Shown in pieces: positions 43,168-51,135 of a DNA stretch of 64,000 nucleotides. The DNA comes from Hymenobacter metallilatus (GTDB lineage Bacteria > Bacteroidota > Bacteroidia > Cytophagales > Hymenobacteraceae). The translations under genes were made by a program, and so were the position numbers. The stretch lies in NCBI RefSeq assembly GCF_003944705.1, contig NZ_RWIS01000006.1, positions 236,657 to 300,656 of the forward strand, in the 5' to 3' direction. Numbering within the stretch: position 1 is the first letter of the stretch; the number at the start of each line of letters is the position of its first letter. The notes below the pieces were generated by a model. It was not told the DNA's origin. It made no database searches and was given only the letters and a program-made list of their open reading frames with translations.

Positions 43168-45018
43168 TTGCCCTTGATACCTACTCTCCCTTTTGAGCAG
43201 ATGCTGCGCCAGCTGCAGGCGGGTGTTGCAACACTGGAAGGCCCCGACCTACGCTATAGTTTCGTAAACGACCAAATGCGGGAGTTGGTGGGTGAGGCTA
43301 AGCCGGGTCAGCGCGTAGCCGACCAGCCCGGGCAGTTACCTTCTTCCTTACTGGAGGTATTACCCCGTATTTATGCGGCCGGAGAGCAGTACACGGTCAA
43401 AGCCTGTGCCTGCGGCCCTCAGCACTGCTATGATTTGTCGGTACAGCCTTACCACGACGAGCACGGAGCCATGGCCGGGCTGCTACTGCTGGCCGTGGAT
43501 GTAAGTGAGCAGGAAGCGGCCCGGCAGCGGGCCCACGAGTTGGCCCTTACCACGCGCCGCCTCGACGCCCGCCTGCGGGTGCTGACGGAAACGGCCCCCC
43601 TGGTTACCTTCACCACCGACGCTCAGGGTAAGGTAACCTATGTCAGTCCGCAGTGGTACCGCTTTACGGGCCAGCCACCTACGGCCGACTTAACGGCTAT
43701 CTGGCCGTTGCTGGTGCATCCCGACGACCGGTTGCGGGTGCTCTACGAAGCCGAAGCGGCGCGGCGGGTAGGAGCAGGGTGGAATTTTGAGTACCGACTG
43801 CGCCGCTACGACGGGGCATACCGCTGGATGCTGAGCCGGGCCCTGCCCGAGATGCATCCTCCCGATGCGCCGGTTTTCTGGCACGGGGCACTGACGGAAG
43901 TACACCAGGAGCGCGAGCTGAGCGAGGCTCGCCGCCGTGGGGAGGCTGAGCTCCGGTTTCTGGCTGATAGTATTCCGGAGCTGGTCTGGACGGCCTCGGC
44001 CGAGGGCCTGGTCGATTATTACAACCAGTATACCTTGGAGTACACGGGACTGACCAAGGAAGAACTGGGGCCCACCGGCTGGGTAGGATTGCTGCAAACC
44101 GAAGAGCAGGCTGCCGCCGCCCGCCGGTGGGTGCAAAGCGTGGCCAGTGGTACCGAGTTTGAGGGCGAATACCGGATGCGTCGCCACGACGGAGTGTACC
44201 GCTGGCACACCATCAGGGCCCGGCAGCTTAGCGACGGCAGCGGCCCGCGCTGGTTTGGTACCTGCTCCGATGTGGAGGAACAGTACCGCCTGCGCCAGGT
44301 ACTACAAACCCAGTACGACGAACTTTCCCGCGCCCATCATAACCTGGATACCTTCGTGTATGCGGCCTCCCACGACCTGCGGCAGCCGACCAACAACCTG
44401 CGTGGGCTGTTCGAGGAGTTGCGCCGCTCCGCTACCTTCGCCGACCCCGAGCAGGCCCTTATGCTACAGATGGTGGATGCGGCCCTCACTCAACTGGATG
44501 ATACCCTGATTGATCTGGCTACCACCGTGCGGACCCAGCGCCAGCAGCAGGAACCCGTGGAAGTACTGGATATGGCCCTGGTGCTGGAAGAAATTCTGCT
44601 GGGCCTGCGGCCGGAGATTATGCAGCGCGGGGCCCGGATTGAGGTGCTGGTTGGCGATGCACCGGGCCTGCGCTACAGCCGCGCCAATCTGCGTTCCGTA
44701 GTGCATAACCTGGTCAGTAATGCCCTTAAATTCAGTCATCCTGTACGCCCGCCGCATATCGTTCTGCGCAGCTACCATACCCCCGACGACCAGCCTGTGC
44801 TGGAAGTTCAGGACAATGGCCTGGGTATGCACATCGACAATCCGGCTCACCCGGTGTTTCAGCTCTTTGCCCGCCAGCACACCCACGTAGACGGCACGGG
44901 GGTGGGTTTATACCTGGTGCAGCGCATCGTGAGCAGCCAGGGCGGACACGTAACGGTAACCAGCACGCTGGGCGAGGGTACTGCTTTTCGGGTGTATTGG
45001 ACGGTGCCGGCCGCCTGA
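43168..45018 (+). CDS. PAS-domain sensor histidine kinase
   Basis: 616 residues from a TTG at 43168; an ATG at 43201 would remove 11 residues, including part of the first PAS motif (FEQ). Three PAS units: ~10-115 (with CACGPQHC), ~135-255 (FTTDAQGKVTYVSPQWYRFTG) and ~265-385 (GLVDYYNQYTLEYTGLTKEE). HisKA with ASHDLRQPTNNLRGL and HATPase (NLVSNALKFSH, DNGLGM, GTGVGLYLVQRIV). No transmembrane segment, so it is a cytoplasmic sensor. No response regulator is adjacent; the upstream BLUF protein may supply the light input. Confidence 0.9.
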   Translation: MPLIPTLPFEQMLRQLQAGVATLEGPDLRYSFVNDQMRELVGEAKPGQRVADQPGQLPSSLLEVLPRIYAAGEQYTVKACACGPQHCYDLSVQPYHDEHGAMAGLLLLAVDVSEQEAARQRAHELALTTRRLDARLRVLTETAPLVTFTTDAQGKVTYVSPQWYRFTGQPPTADLTAIWPLLVHPDDRLRVLYEAEAARRVGAGWNFEYRLRRYDGAYRWMLSRALPEMHPPDAPVFWHGALTEVHQERELSEARRRGEAELRFLADSIPELVWTASAEGLVDYYNQYTLEYTGLTKEELGPTGWVGLLQTEEQAAAARRWVQSVASGTEFEGEYRMRRHDGVYRWHTIRARQLSDGSGPRWFGTCSDVEEQYRLRQVLQTQYDELSRAHHNLDTFVYAASHDLRQPTNNLRGLFEELRRSATFADPEQALMLQMVDAALTQLDDTLIDLATTVRTQRQQQEPVEVLDMALVLEEILLGLRPEIMQRGARIEVLVGDAPGLRYSRANLRSVVHNLVSNALKFSHPVRPPHIVLRSYHTPDDQPVLEVQDNGLGMHIDNPAHPVFQLFARQHTHVDGTGVGLYLVQRIVSSQGGHVTVTSTLGEGTAFRVYWTVPAA

Positions 45019-45106
45019 CCAGACTTCGGATACCAGCCGCGTGTAGCGCGCACGGCGTACCCTACCACGCAGCTGGCAGCCGAACCAGCGTATCAGCTTC
45101 TTCTAT

Positions 45107-45787
45107 ATGAGCCCAACCTTACGACAATGCCTGCTGGCTGAGGTGCTAGGCACGGCCTTCTTATTGATTTTTGGTACCGGAGCAGTGGTGGTGGATGAGC
45201 AGACGCACGCCATAGGGCACGGCGGGGTGGCGGCGGCCTTCGGGCTGATAGTACTCATTATTATTCAGGGCCTGGGGCATATCAGCGGGGCTCACGTTAA
45301 CCCGGCCGTTACCATCGGGTTCTGGGCGGCGGGGCGCTTTCCGGGGCGGCGGGTAGTGCCGTATGTGCTGGCCCAGCTGGCAGGTGCGGCTCTGGGCAGC
45401 GGGGCCGTATGGCTGTTGGCCGCGCCCGGCTCCTCGCTGGGAGCTACGCTGCCGGCCCATGGGGTAGCCCAGGCATTTGCTGTGGAGTTAGGACTTACCT
45501 TCTGGCTGATGCTCATAATTCTGCGTGTTACCTGCAGCTACTATGAGCAAGGCTTGCTGGTGGGCCTCACCATCAGCAGCACTGTGGCGCTGGAGGCGCT
45601 GGTGGGTGGCCCTTTGAGCGGTGCTTCCATGAATCCGGCCCGCTCCCTGAGTCCGGCCTTGTTCAATGGCAACTTCACGGCTGCCTGGGTGTACGTGGCA
45701 GCGCCCCTGGCCGGGGTGCTGCTGGCCGTGCTGGCCGACCGTGTGCTCGACCTGAAAGCCCCTGCCACCCCCATGCCACCGCAATAG
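45107..45787 (+). CDS. MIP-family channel, NIP-like aquaporin
   Basis: 226 residues, six membrane helices, two NPA boxes (GHISGAHVNPAVT and GASMNPARSLSP). By eye-alignment to AqpZ the pore filter reads Phe (helix 2), Ala (helix 5, in place of AqpZ His174), Ala (in place of Thr183) and Arg, which is wider than a water-only pore and like nodulin-26-type channels that also pass metalloids such as arsenite. The arsenosugar operon ends 2.6 kb upstream. The substrate is inference. Confidence 0.88.
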   Translation: MSPTLRQCLLAEVLGTAFLLIFGTGAVVVDEQTHAIGHGGVAAAFGLIVLIIIQGLGHISGAHVNPAVTIGFWAAGRFPGRRVVPYVLAQLAGAALGSGAVWLLAAPGSSLGATLPAHGVAQAFAVELGLTFWLMLIILRVTCSYYEQGLLVGLTISSTVALEALVGGPLSGASMNPARSLSPALFNGNFTAAWVYVAAPLAGVLLAVLADRVLDLKAPATPMPPQ

Positions 45788-45792
45788 CCGGC

Positions 45793-46707
45793 CTAAGCCG
45801 CCAGCAGCAGCACTTTCCAGGCGTCCAGCAAGCGGCCTTCTTCCAGCAGCTGCTTACCCAGCTGCATCAGAGCAGACCGTTGGGTGGCGGGTTCGGAGTG
45901 CTTGCTCAGAGTATAGCTTACCATGGGCTCCTGACGGAAGGCCTGCACCTCTTCCTGAGTGGGAATAGACGGGGCTTCTATATTGGCCAAGCGGCCCAGG
46001 TTGTTGCCCGTGAGGATGTCGGAAGTGCGGATGTGCTCCGGCAGCTGATCGATGCCGATACCAAGGTGACGGTTGGGCTTGGGTACTTCGAACAGCGTAG
46101 CAGCGGAGCGGCTGTACCAGTCGCCGCCGAGGCGGGCAATGGCATCGAGCTTCACGGGGTCGATGCCGACGCCCGAGGACAGGATGATGTCTTCGCGGAA
46201 GTGGGCCAGCACCACCCGGCACAGTACCAGGTTGCCGGCACCGTTGTTCTGGCCCAGCTCGATTACCTGCTCCACCACGCACTCAAACGCGGCCGGGGCC
46301 TCCAGCACCCGGGGTGGGCGCACCCGCTGGCTGGGCACGGCCGTAAAGCCGGCCTTCACGAACTCATTCACGCCCCGGGCATATTCTGTGCTGGCCAACG
46401 ACATCTGCTCCACCATGGCATAGTCGCAGATGTGAACCACGCACTCGGCTACCTCCCGCACATTTTGCAGGGTGTGTTTCTGGGAGTTGTCGCGCACCCG
46501 GTTGGCGGGAGAGAAAGCCAGAATAGGCGGATTGGAACCGAAGCAGTTGAAGAAGCTGTAAGGACTCAGGTTCACGCTGCCATCTGCGGCCACAGTACTT
46601 ACAAATGCCACGGGGCGCGGGGCAATGGCCCCTACCATAAACGGGTGCCAGTCGGCGGGCGAAAGGTCAGACGGAACGATGCTGCGGAACGGGGTGGGAG
46701 TAGACAT
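45793..46707 (-). CDS. Flavin reductase-like FMN-binding split-barrel protein
   Basis: 304 residues from the ATG at 46707 (MSTPTPFRSIVPSDLSP); an upstream frame to 46803 adds 32 residues. GAIAPRPVAFVSTVAADGSVNLSPYSFFNCFGSNPPILAF is the split-barrel core (flavin-binding Ser and Asn), cited here by key residues S, PYS and GSNPP. It is longer than RutF-type enzymes by ~100 C-terminal residues, which are of unknown role (ends LDAWKVLLLAA). It converges on the aquaporin gene with 5 bases between them. Confidence 0.83.
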   Translation of the reverse strand: MSTPTPFRSIVPSDLSPADWHPFMVGAIAPRPVAFVSTVAADGSVNLSPYSFFNCFGSNPPILAFSPANRVRDNSQKHTLQNVREVAECVVHICDYAMVEQMSLASTEYARGVNEFVKAGFTAVPSQRVRPPRVLEAPAAFECVVEQVIELGQNNGAGNLVLCRVVLAHFREDIILSSGVGIDPVKLDAIARLGGDWYSRSAATLFEVPKPNRHLGIGIDQLPEHIRTSDILTGNNLGRLANIEAPSIPTQEEVQAFRQEPMVSYTLSKHSEPATQRSALMQLGKQLLEEGRLLDAWKVLLLAA

Positions 46708-46735
46708 GGGGGCGAAGTTCGGCGTTGGCCGGCAA

Positions 46736-47272
46736 TTATTCGTGGTAAGTCCACTGCCCGGTGCTGCTGCTGTAAAATGCCTGGACAAATAGCCCCATTC
46801 CATACCCTAGCTGATAGGTAGCGGAGTCGTTGGTAAGCGCAGGGGAATAGTACTGGAAAGGGGCTGGGGTAACTATACCGTAGGCAGTGGTAGGAAGCCG
46901 GGGCAGGTAGCGCGGCGTTAGTTGCGCCAGGGAGTCGGGAAACTGCTGCTGCGTGCGGTGGTACGTTGCCAGGGCCCGGATAATAACGCCCGCCCGCCGC
47001 TGCGAAATGCGGTTCTGCCACTGCTGTACGAGCAGGTACAATGGTAGCTGCAAAAGCAGGGCAGCGGCAGTAATCAGCCAGTACTGCCGCCACCGCCACC
47101 TGCTCATCGCATAACCTCCCACCGCCACCAAACTGCCCCCTACGCCCAGACTGAGTACCGGAGGCAACAGCCAGGCGTTGGTTTCCAGCTGGAGCAGCAA
47201 CAGGGCTGCCAGTGCCATACCCCCCCACATGGCTACTGGCATTCTGGGAGCTTTAGAAGAAAGAATAGACAT
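46736..47272 (-). CDS. Membrane protein with pilin-like C-terminal region
   Basis: 178 residues from the ATG at 47272; a longer frame to 47332 is less likely. Three hydrophobic helices (WGGMALAALLLLQLE, PPVLSLGVGGSLVAVGGYA, YWLITAAALLLQLPLYLLV) are followed by a soluble part with YHRTQQQFPDSLAQLTPRYL, a pattern seen in pseudopilins and their relatives. I do not recognise a family and give no function. It is 29 bases upstream of the flavin reductase-like gene, same strand. Confidence 0.6.
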   Translation of the reverse strand: MSILSSKAPRMPVAMWGGMALAALLLLQLETNAWLLPPVLSLGVGGSLVAVGGYAMSRWRWRQYWLITAAALLLQLPLYLLVQQWQNRISQRRAGVIIRALATYHRTQQQFPDSLAQLTPRYLPRLPTTAYGIVTPAPFQYYSPALTNDSATYQLGYGMGLFVQAFYSSSTGQWTYHE

Positions 47273-47408
47273 GGGGAGGGAAGTCAGACAGTAAAAAGGG
47301 TGAAAATTACTGCTATGTTGCACCGCTACCACCGTAGCCGGCCGCTAACCAGGAGAGGAGTAGATCCTGAAAGTAAAGTCTGGACAGCTTATAGCATATT
47401 TTTTTTAG

Positions 47409-47966
47409 ATGCAGAATACCGAGTTAAGCAAACTGTTGAGTTATGCCCTGCGTCACCGCCCCGAGGAGCTGGGCCTGACCCTAACTGCCCAGGGGTGGGT
47501 GCCGGTAAGCAACCTGCTAGCGGCCCTGCAGGCCCGGGACGCCAGCATTACCCTGGCGCGGCTGCAGGTAGTAGTAGCCTCCAACGATAAAAAGCGCTTT
47601 GCCTTTTCTGAAGATGGCCAGCTGATTCGGGCCAGCCAGGGTCACTCGGTGGCTGTGGAGCTGGATCTGCCCCTGCAAGTGCCTCCCGAAATCCTGTATC
47701 ATGGTACGGCCACGCGCTTTTTGGCGGCTATTCTGGAACAGGGCCTGCGCCCCGGCAACCGGCAGCACGTGCACCTCTCGTCCGACCGGCCCACGGCCGA
47801 GGCGGTGGGCCGGCGTCACGGCAAACCGGTTGTTCTGCTGGTAAAAGCCGGCGAGTTGCACCGGGCAGGAGGGCAGTTTTTTCGGTCAGCTAACGGAGTG
47901 TGGCTGACGGCAGCCGTGCCCGTGCCCTATCTGGTAGCGGAACCCGGCCCAGTGGAAGCAGTATGA
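47409..47966 (+). CDS. kptA: KptA, RNA 2'-phosphotransferase (Tpt1 family)
   Basis: 185 residues, standard length. The N-terminal winged helix starts with LSKLLSYALRHRPEELGL (Arg-His pair of the active site); the C-terminal ADP-ribosyltransferase-like part has LYHGTATRFL, HVHLSSD and FFRSANGVWLT. Tpt1/KptA moves a 2'-phosphate from RNA to NAD; its bacterial role is unclear because no 2'-phosphate-forming tRNA splicing is known there. The stop overlaps the M28 peptidase start (ATGA), so the two are cotranslated. Confidence 0.92.
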   Translation: MQNTELSKLLSYALRHRPEELGLTLTAQGWVPVSNLLAALQARDASITLARLQVVVASNDKKRFAFSEDGQLIRASQGHSVAVELDLPLQVPPEILYHGTATRFLAAILEQGLRPGNRQHVHLSSDRPTAEAVGRRHGKPVVLLVKAGELHRAGGQFFRSANGVWLTAAVPVPYLVAEPGPVEAV

Positions 47967-48895
47967 ACACGGTGCGCCGCTGCCTGGGTATTTTAGCCCT
48001 GCTGCTCTGGTGGGGGGCGGGGCTGCGGGGGCAGCCGCTGCCCGCCGATACGGCCCGACTGCGCCGCCACATCGTGGCCCTCACCAGCATGCCCGAGCCC
48101 CGCAATTACCTGCACGAGGCCAGTCTTAACCAGGCTGCCGACTACATCCGGGCGGAACTGGCCGCCGCCGGGGCCCGGCCTACCGTGCAGCCCTATGTAG
48201 CGCAGGGCCGCACCTACCACAACATCCTGGGCCATTTTGGTCCCGAAACCGGCCCCCGCCTCATTGTTGGGGCACACTATGACGTGTGCGGGGAGCAGCC
48301 CGGGGCCGACGATAATGGCTCGGGGGTGGCGGCTTTGCTGGAGCTGGCGCGCCTGCTGGGGCAGCAGCAGGCCCTGCCTTACCGGATTGATCTGGTAGCC
48401 TACACGCTGGAGGAGCCGCCATTCTTCCGCACCCCGCAGATGGGCAGCTTCGTACACGCCAAATCCCTGCACGATGCCGGCGTGCCCGTGCGCGGCATGG
48501 TGGCGCTGGAAACCCTGGGCTATTATGATGACCGTAAACACACCCAGCGTTACCCCTTGGGCCTGCTGAAATGGGTGTATGGCACGCGGGGTAACTACGT
48601 CACGGTGGCGCAGAAATTCGGCAACGGCCGCTTCGGTCGCCAGTTTGCCCGGCGCTACCAGGCCGCCGCCGTCCTGCCCGTGAAACGGTTTAAGGCACCC
48701 GCCTGGCTGCCCGGCATCGACTTCTCCGACCACCTCAACTACTGGCACTTCGGCTACCCGGCCGTGCTGCTCACTGATACCGCCTTCTACCGCAACCAGC
48801 ACTACCACGAGCCCACCGACACACTTAACCGCTTGGATATGCGCCGGTTGGGGCTGGCCGTGAATGCACTGCTGGCGGTAGTTTCGGGCCGGTAA
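47963..48895 (+). CDS. M28-family zinc aminopeptidase
   Basis: 310 residues from the ATG at 47963 (signal peptide MNTVRRCLGILALLLWWGAG). Zinc ligands of M28: His and Asp in IVGAHYDVCG and ADDNGSGVAALLELARLL, Glu in TLEEPPFF, plus the catalytic/ligand residues in DFSDHLNYWHFGYPAVLLTDT and HYHEPTDT. It would cleave N-terminal residues of peptides outside the cytoplasm. It overlaps kptA by 4 bases, an odd pairing of an RNA-repair enzyme and a secreted peptidase. Confidence 0.9.
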   Translation: MNTVRRCLGILALLLWWGAGLRGQPLPADTARLRRHIVALTSMPEPRNYLHEASLNQAADYIRAELAAAGARPTVQPYVAQGRTYHNILGHFGPETGPRLIVGAHYDVCGEQPGADDNGSGVAALLELARLLGQQQALPYRIDLVAYTLEEPPFFRTPQMGSFVHAKSLHDAGVPVRGMVALETLGYYDDRKHTQRYPLGLLKWVYGTRGNYVTVAQKFGNGRFGRQFARRYQAAAVLPVKRFKAPAWLPGIDFSDHLNYWHFGYPAVLLTDTAFYRNQHYHEPTDTLNRLDMRRLGLAVNALLAVVSGR

Positions 48896-48972
48896 TTCCA
48901 CTCAGCTGCCAACCCCGGCGCTTCGGGGGCGTATGCCTGTTGTGCGACCCCGCGGGTATTGGGGTATACCGG

Positions 48973-49740
48973 ATGAAGAAATACGTGCTTTGGAGTGTAG
49001 GCAGCCTGCTCACCACCGCTGGTTTTGGCCAGTCGCCGCGCCTGCTCGACCCCAACACGCTAGGCTGGTTTGTGTACACTGGCGACCATACACTAACCCC
49101 GCACTGGGCCGTGCACACCGAGTACCAGTGGCGGCGCATTAACTGGGCACCGCAGCAGCAGCTGGCGCGGCTGGGGCTGGTACGGACGCTGTCGGAGCGG
49201 GTAAGGGTGTCGGGGGGGTATACCTATTTTCAGACGCACCGTTACGGCCGCTACCCCACCGTGCCCAACCGTCCCGAGCCCGAAAACCGCTTCTATGAGG
49301 ATGTTTCGCTGGATGACCAGCTGGGCCGCCTCAAGTTCAACCACCGGCTGCGGCTGGAGCAGCGCTGGTTGGGCAGCCGGGCCAACGAAGGGCAAGGCCC
49401 GGTGGAAGCCTGGGAATACCAGCACCGCATCCGTTACCAGCTCTCGGGCCAGTGGGCGGTGCAGGGCCCTACGGTGGAGGATGGCGAATGGTACCTGAAT
49501 GCATTCGATGAGCTGTTTATCGGGTTCGGCCGCAACGTGCAGGGCAATGTGTTCAACCAGAACCGCCTGTCCGGCGGGCTGGGCTACCAGTTTGCCGATA
49601 ACGCCAAAATCGAGCTGAATTACCTCTATCAAATCAGCCAGCACGCCACTCCGGAGCCAATTTCGGGGCGGCCCGTGTTCGAAATTAACCAGGGTTTCCG
49701 CCTGAACGTGCTGTACGACCTGAATTTCAGCGGAGAGTGA
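48973..49740 (+). CDS. DUF2490 outer-membrane protein
   Basis: 255 residues from the ATG at 48973 (MKKYVLWSVGSLLTTAGFGQ, signal peptide ends FGQ). Typical DUF2490 blocks: WFVYTGDHTLTPHWAVHTEY, SGGYTYF, LKFNHRLRLEQRW, NRLSGGLGYQF and the C-terminal YDLNF. A beta-barrel of ~12 strands is expected; the function is unknown. It follows the M28 peptidase on the same strand. Confidence 0.85.
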   Translation: MKKYVLWSVGSLLTTAGFGQSPRLLDPNTLGWFVYTGDHTLTPHWAVHTEYQWRRINWAPQQQLARLGLVRTLSERVRVSGGYTYFQTHRYGRYPTVPNRPEPENRFYEDVSLDDQLGRLKFNHRLRLEQRWLGSRANEGQGPVEAWEYQHRIRYQLSGQWAVQGPTVEDGEWYLNAFDELFIGFGRNVQGNVFNQNRLSGGLGYQFADNAKIELNYLYQISQHATPEPISGRPVFEINQGFRLNVLYDLNFSGE

Positions 49741-49784
49741 GCAGGGAGGGTAAAGGGTAAGAAAGCACGTCAGTGCAAGCCCCG

Positions 49785-49822
49785 CGAGATTCCTCGGCTC
49801 CGCCTTCACTTGGAATGACGTT
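49785..49822. repeat. Half copy of a dispersed hairpin element
   Basis: GAGATTCCTCGGCTCCGCC..GGAATGACGTT, the same ending (ATGACGTT) as the dispersed palindromes, in the gap between convergent genes. Confidence 0.5.
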
Positions 49823-49843
49823 GATGTACCCTGTTGTTCTCGT

Positions 49844-50458
49844 TTAGGTCAGCTGGCCTACCCACACCCAGCCGGTCTGCACCAGCAGGTACTCGTCGTT
49901 GCCCTCAGGTTGGCAGAGGCAGTGCGGTTTTTCGAGAGCCCACTCCGGCCAGCCATTTGGGTAATCGAACGAATCCACCACAACTTCCCAGGGATGCGGC
50001 TGCCACCTCAGCTTAGCGGCGCCGGGTAGTTCCCGGTACGCTGCCGGCAGGGGCGGACCCTCGGAGGACGGCTCCCCAAACCTATTTTGATATCGGTCGG
50101 CCATTTTCCGTATGCTTACTATTACCTGCGAACTGTGCGCAAACTCCGGCCCAACCAGCCATACGGCGGCATAAACCGGCTCAGTCAGCACAGCTAGTTC
50201 CAGTTGCCAGGCGAAAAAGGTGATGAGCAAATGTTGAGCCGCCAGCTGCCGCACCAGCATGGGGGGTTGCCGGTGATGCCAGTGCCACGGATGCAGGCCT
50301 AGTTTCTCGTAGTAGTACTGCCGGTTCAACAGGGCGTCAACGGAAAGTGGAGCTGCCCAAGTGCTTTCGGCCTGTCGATACCGCAGGTGTCTCTTGCCGC
50401 CGCGTATTTTCTTGTTGCTCTGAAACGAAGTGCCACGACGGTGCTTTATGGCTCTCAT
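49844..50458 (-). CDS. Unrecognised protein
   Basis: 204 residues. I do not recognise it. It starts with a very basic stretch (MRAIKHRRGTSFQSNKKIRGGKRH), has Trp-rich segments (LGLHPWHWHHRQPPML, WQPHPWEVVVD, VQTGWVWVG) and no signal peptide or membrane helix. It is convergent with DUF2490 and divergent from the InsA-like gene. Its real start may be later than the one given. Confidence 0.6.
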   Translation of the reverse strand: MRAIKHRRGTSFQSNKKIRGGKRHLRYRQAESTWAAPLSVDALLNRQYYYEKLGLHPWHWHHRQPPMLVRQLAAQHLLITFFAWQLELAVLTEPVYAAVWLVGPEFAHSSQVIVSIRKMADRYQNRFGEPSSEGPPLPAAYRELPGAAKLRWQPHPWEVVVDSFDYPNGWPEWALEKPHCLCQPEGNDEYLLVQTGWVWVGQLT

Positions 50459-50525
50459 GCCTCAGCAGGTTGATTGCGTAATAATGGGCTAATTGTTGCT
50501 AAATTACTATATCTTTACTAATTAG

Positions 50526-50533
50526 CTATAGTT
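50526..50533. promoter_or_regulatory. CTATAGTT element before the InsA-like gene
   Basis: CTATAGTT, 28 bases before the ATG at 50561, in an AT-rich stretch. The same 8-mer forms the inverted repeat at 50997-51021. Confidence 0.35.
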
Positions 50534-50560
50534 TGTTTGTAAGTCCTCACTCACTCCGGT

Positions 50561-50983
50561 ATGTCTCAGCTGCGTTGTCCTAAGTGCGAATCAATGGAAG
50601 CCACTAAAAGCGGCGTGGTGGGAGGGCGGCAGCGTTTCAAGTGCAAGAACTGCGGCTACCACTATTCGGTAGCTAAAACGGGCAAAGAAACCAGCCCATA
50701 TTACGTCATCAAGGCATTGCAGCTGTATGTAGAAGGCGTGAGCTACCGTGAGATTGAGCGGCTGCTAGGCGTAAGTCACGTATCAGTGATGAACTGGGTG
50801 AAGAAATACGGCGTAAAAGCCCCGCGCCAGACTGACTACCACCCAACCTACAAAATCCTGAATCAGAAGGAGCTGGCGGAGTTCTTTCAGAAGCCGGAAA
50901 ACCTGAAGGAAGCAGGCTTAATTGTGACGGAGCTAGGCGATAAGTACATGATGATCAGGTGGGAGAGGTTTAAGCAAGGATGA
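50561..50983 (+). CDS. IS1 InsA-derived stand-alone DNA-binding protein
   Basis: 140 residues. A zinc ribbon (LRCPKCESMEATKSGVVGG, FKCKNCGYHYSV: two CxxC) is followed by a helix-turn-helix (ALQLYVEGVSYREIERLLGVSHVSVMNWVKKYG), the InsA layout. Instead of a catalytic InsB part it continues with a ~45-residue tail, YHPTYKILNQKELAEFFQ.. GDKYMMIRWERF, that I recall in relatives. No inverted repeats typical of an IS frame it. I read it as a domesticated regulator. The porin gene follows at 51136, with an inverted repeat in between. Confidence 0.75.
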   Translation: MSQLRCPKCESMEATKSGVVGGRQRFKCKNCGYHYSVAKTGKETSPYYVIKALQLYVEGVSYREIERLLGVSHVSVMNWVKKYGVKAPRQTDYHPTYKILNQKELAEFFQKPENLKEAGLIVTELGDKYMMIRWERFKQG

Positions 50984-50996
50984 AATAGCAGGTAAT

Positions 50997-51021
50997 CTAT
51001 AGTTGCTTAGCGTAACTATAG
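50997..51021. promoter_or_regulatory. Inverted repeat CTATAGTT-N9-AACTATAG upstream of the porin
   Basis: Perfect 8-bp arms around 9 bases, 13 bases after the InsA-like stop and 115 bases before the porin start. The half-site also occurs before the InsA-like gene, so it may be its operator. Confidence 0.5.
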
Positions 51022-51135
51022 CCGGGGTATGGCCGGACGATGGGGATTTTTCTACTTGGGCAACCACTCTGCCGCCCCGGGGCGGCCGGTGGACTCTCGC
51101 TGACCTATTCCACTCCCCAAAAATCCACCCTGCTC

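Noticed and set aside
50561..50983. Complete IS1 element
   Set aside because: No InsB frame and no recognised terminal repeats; the C-terminal tail differs from InsA.
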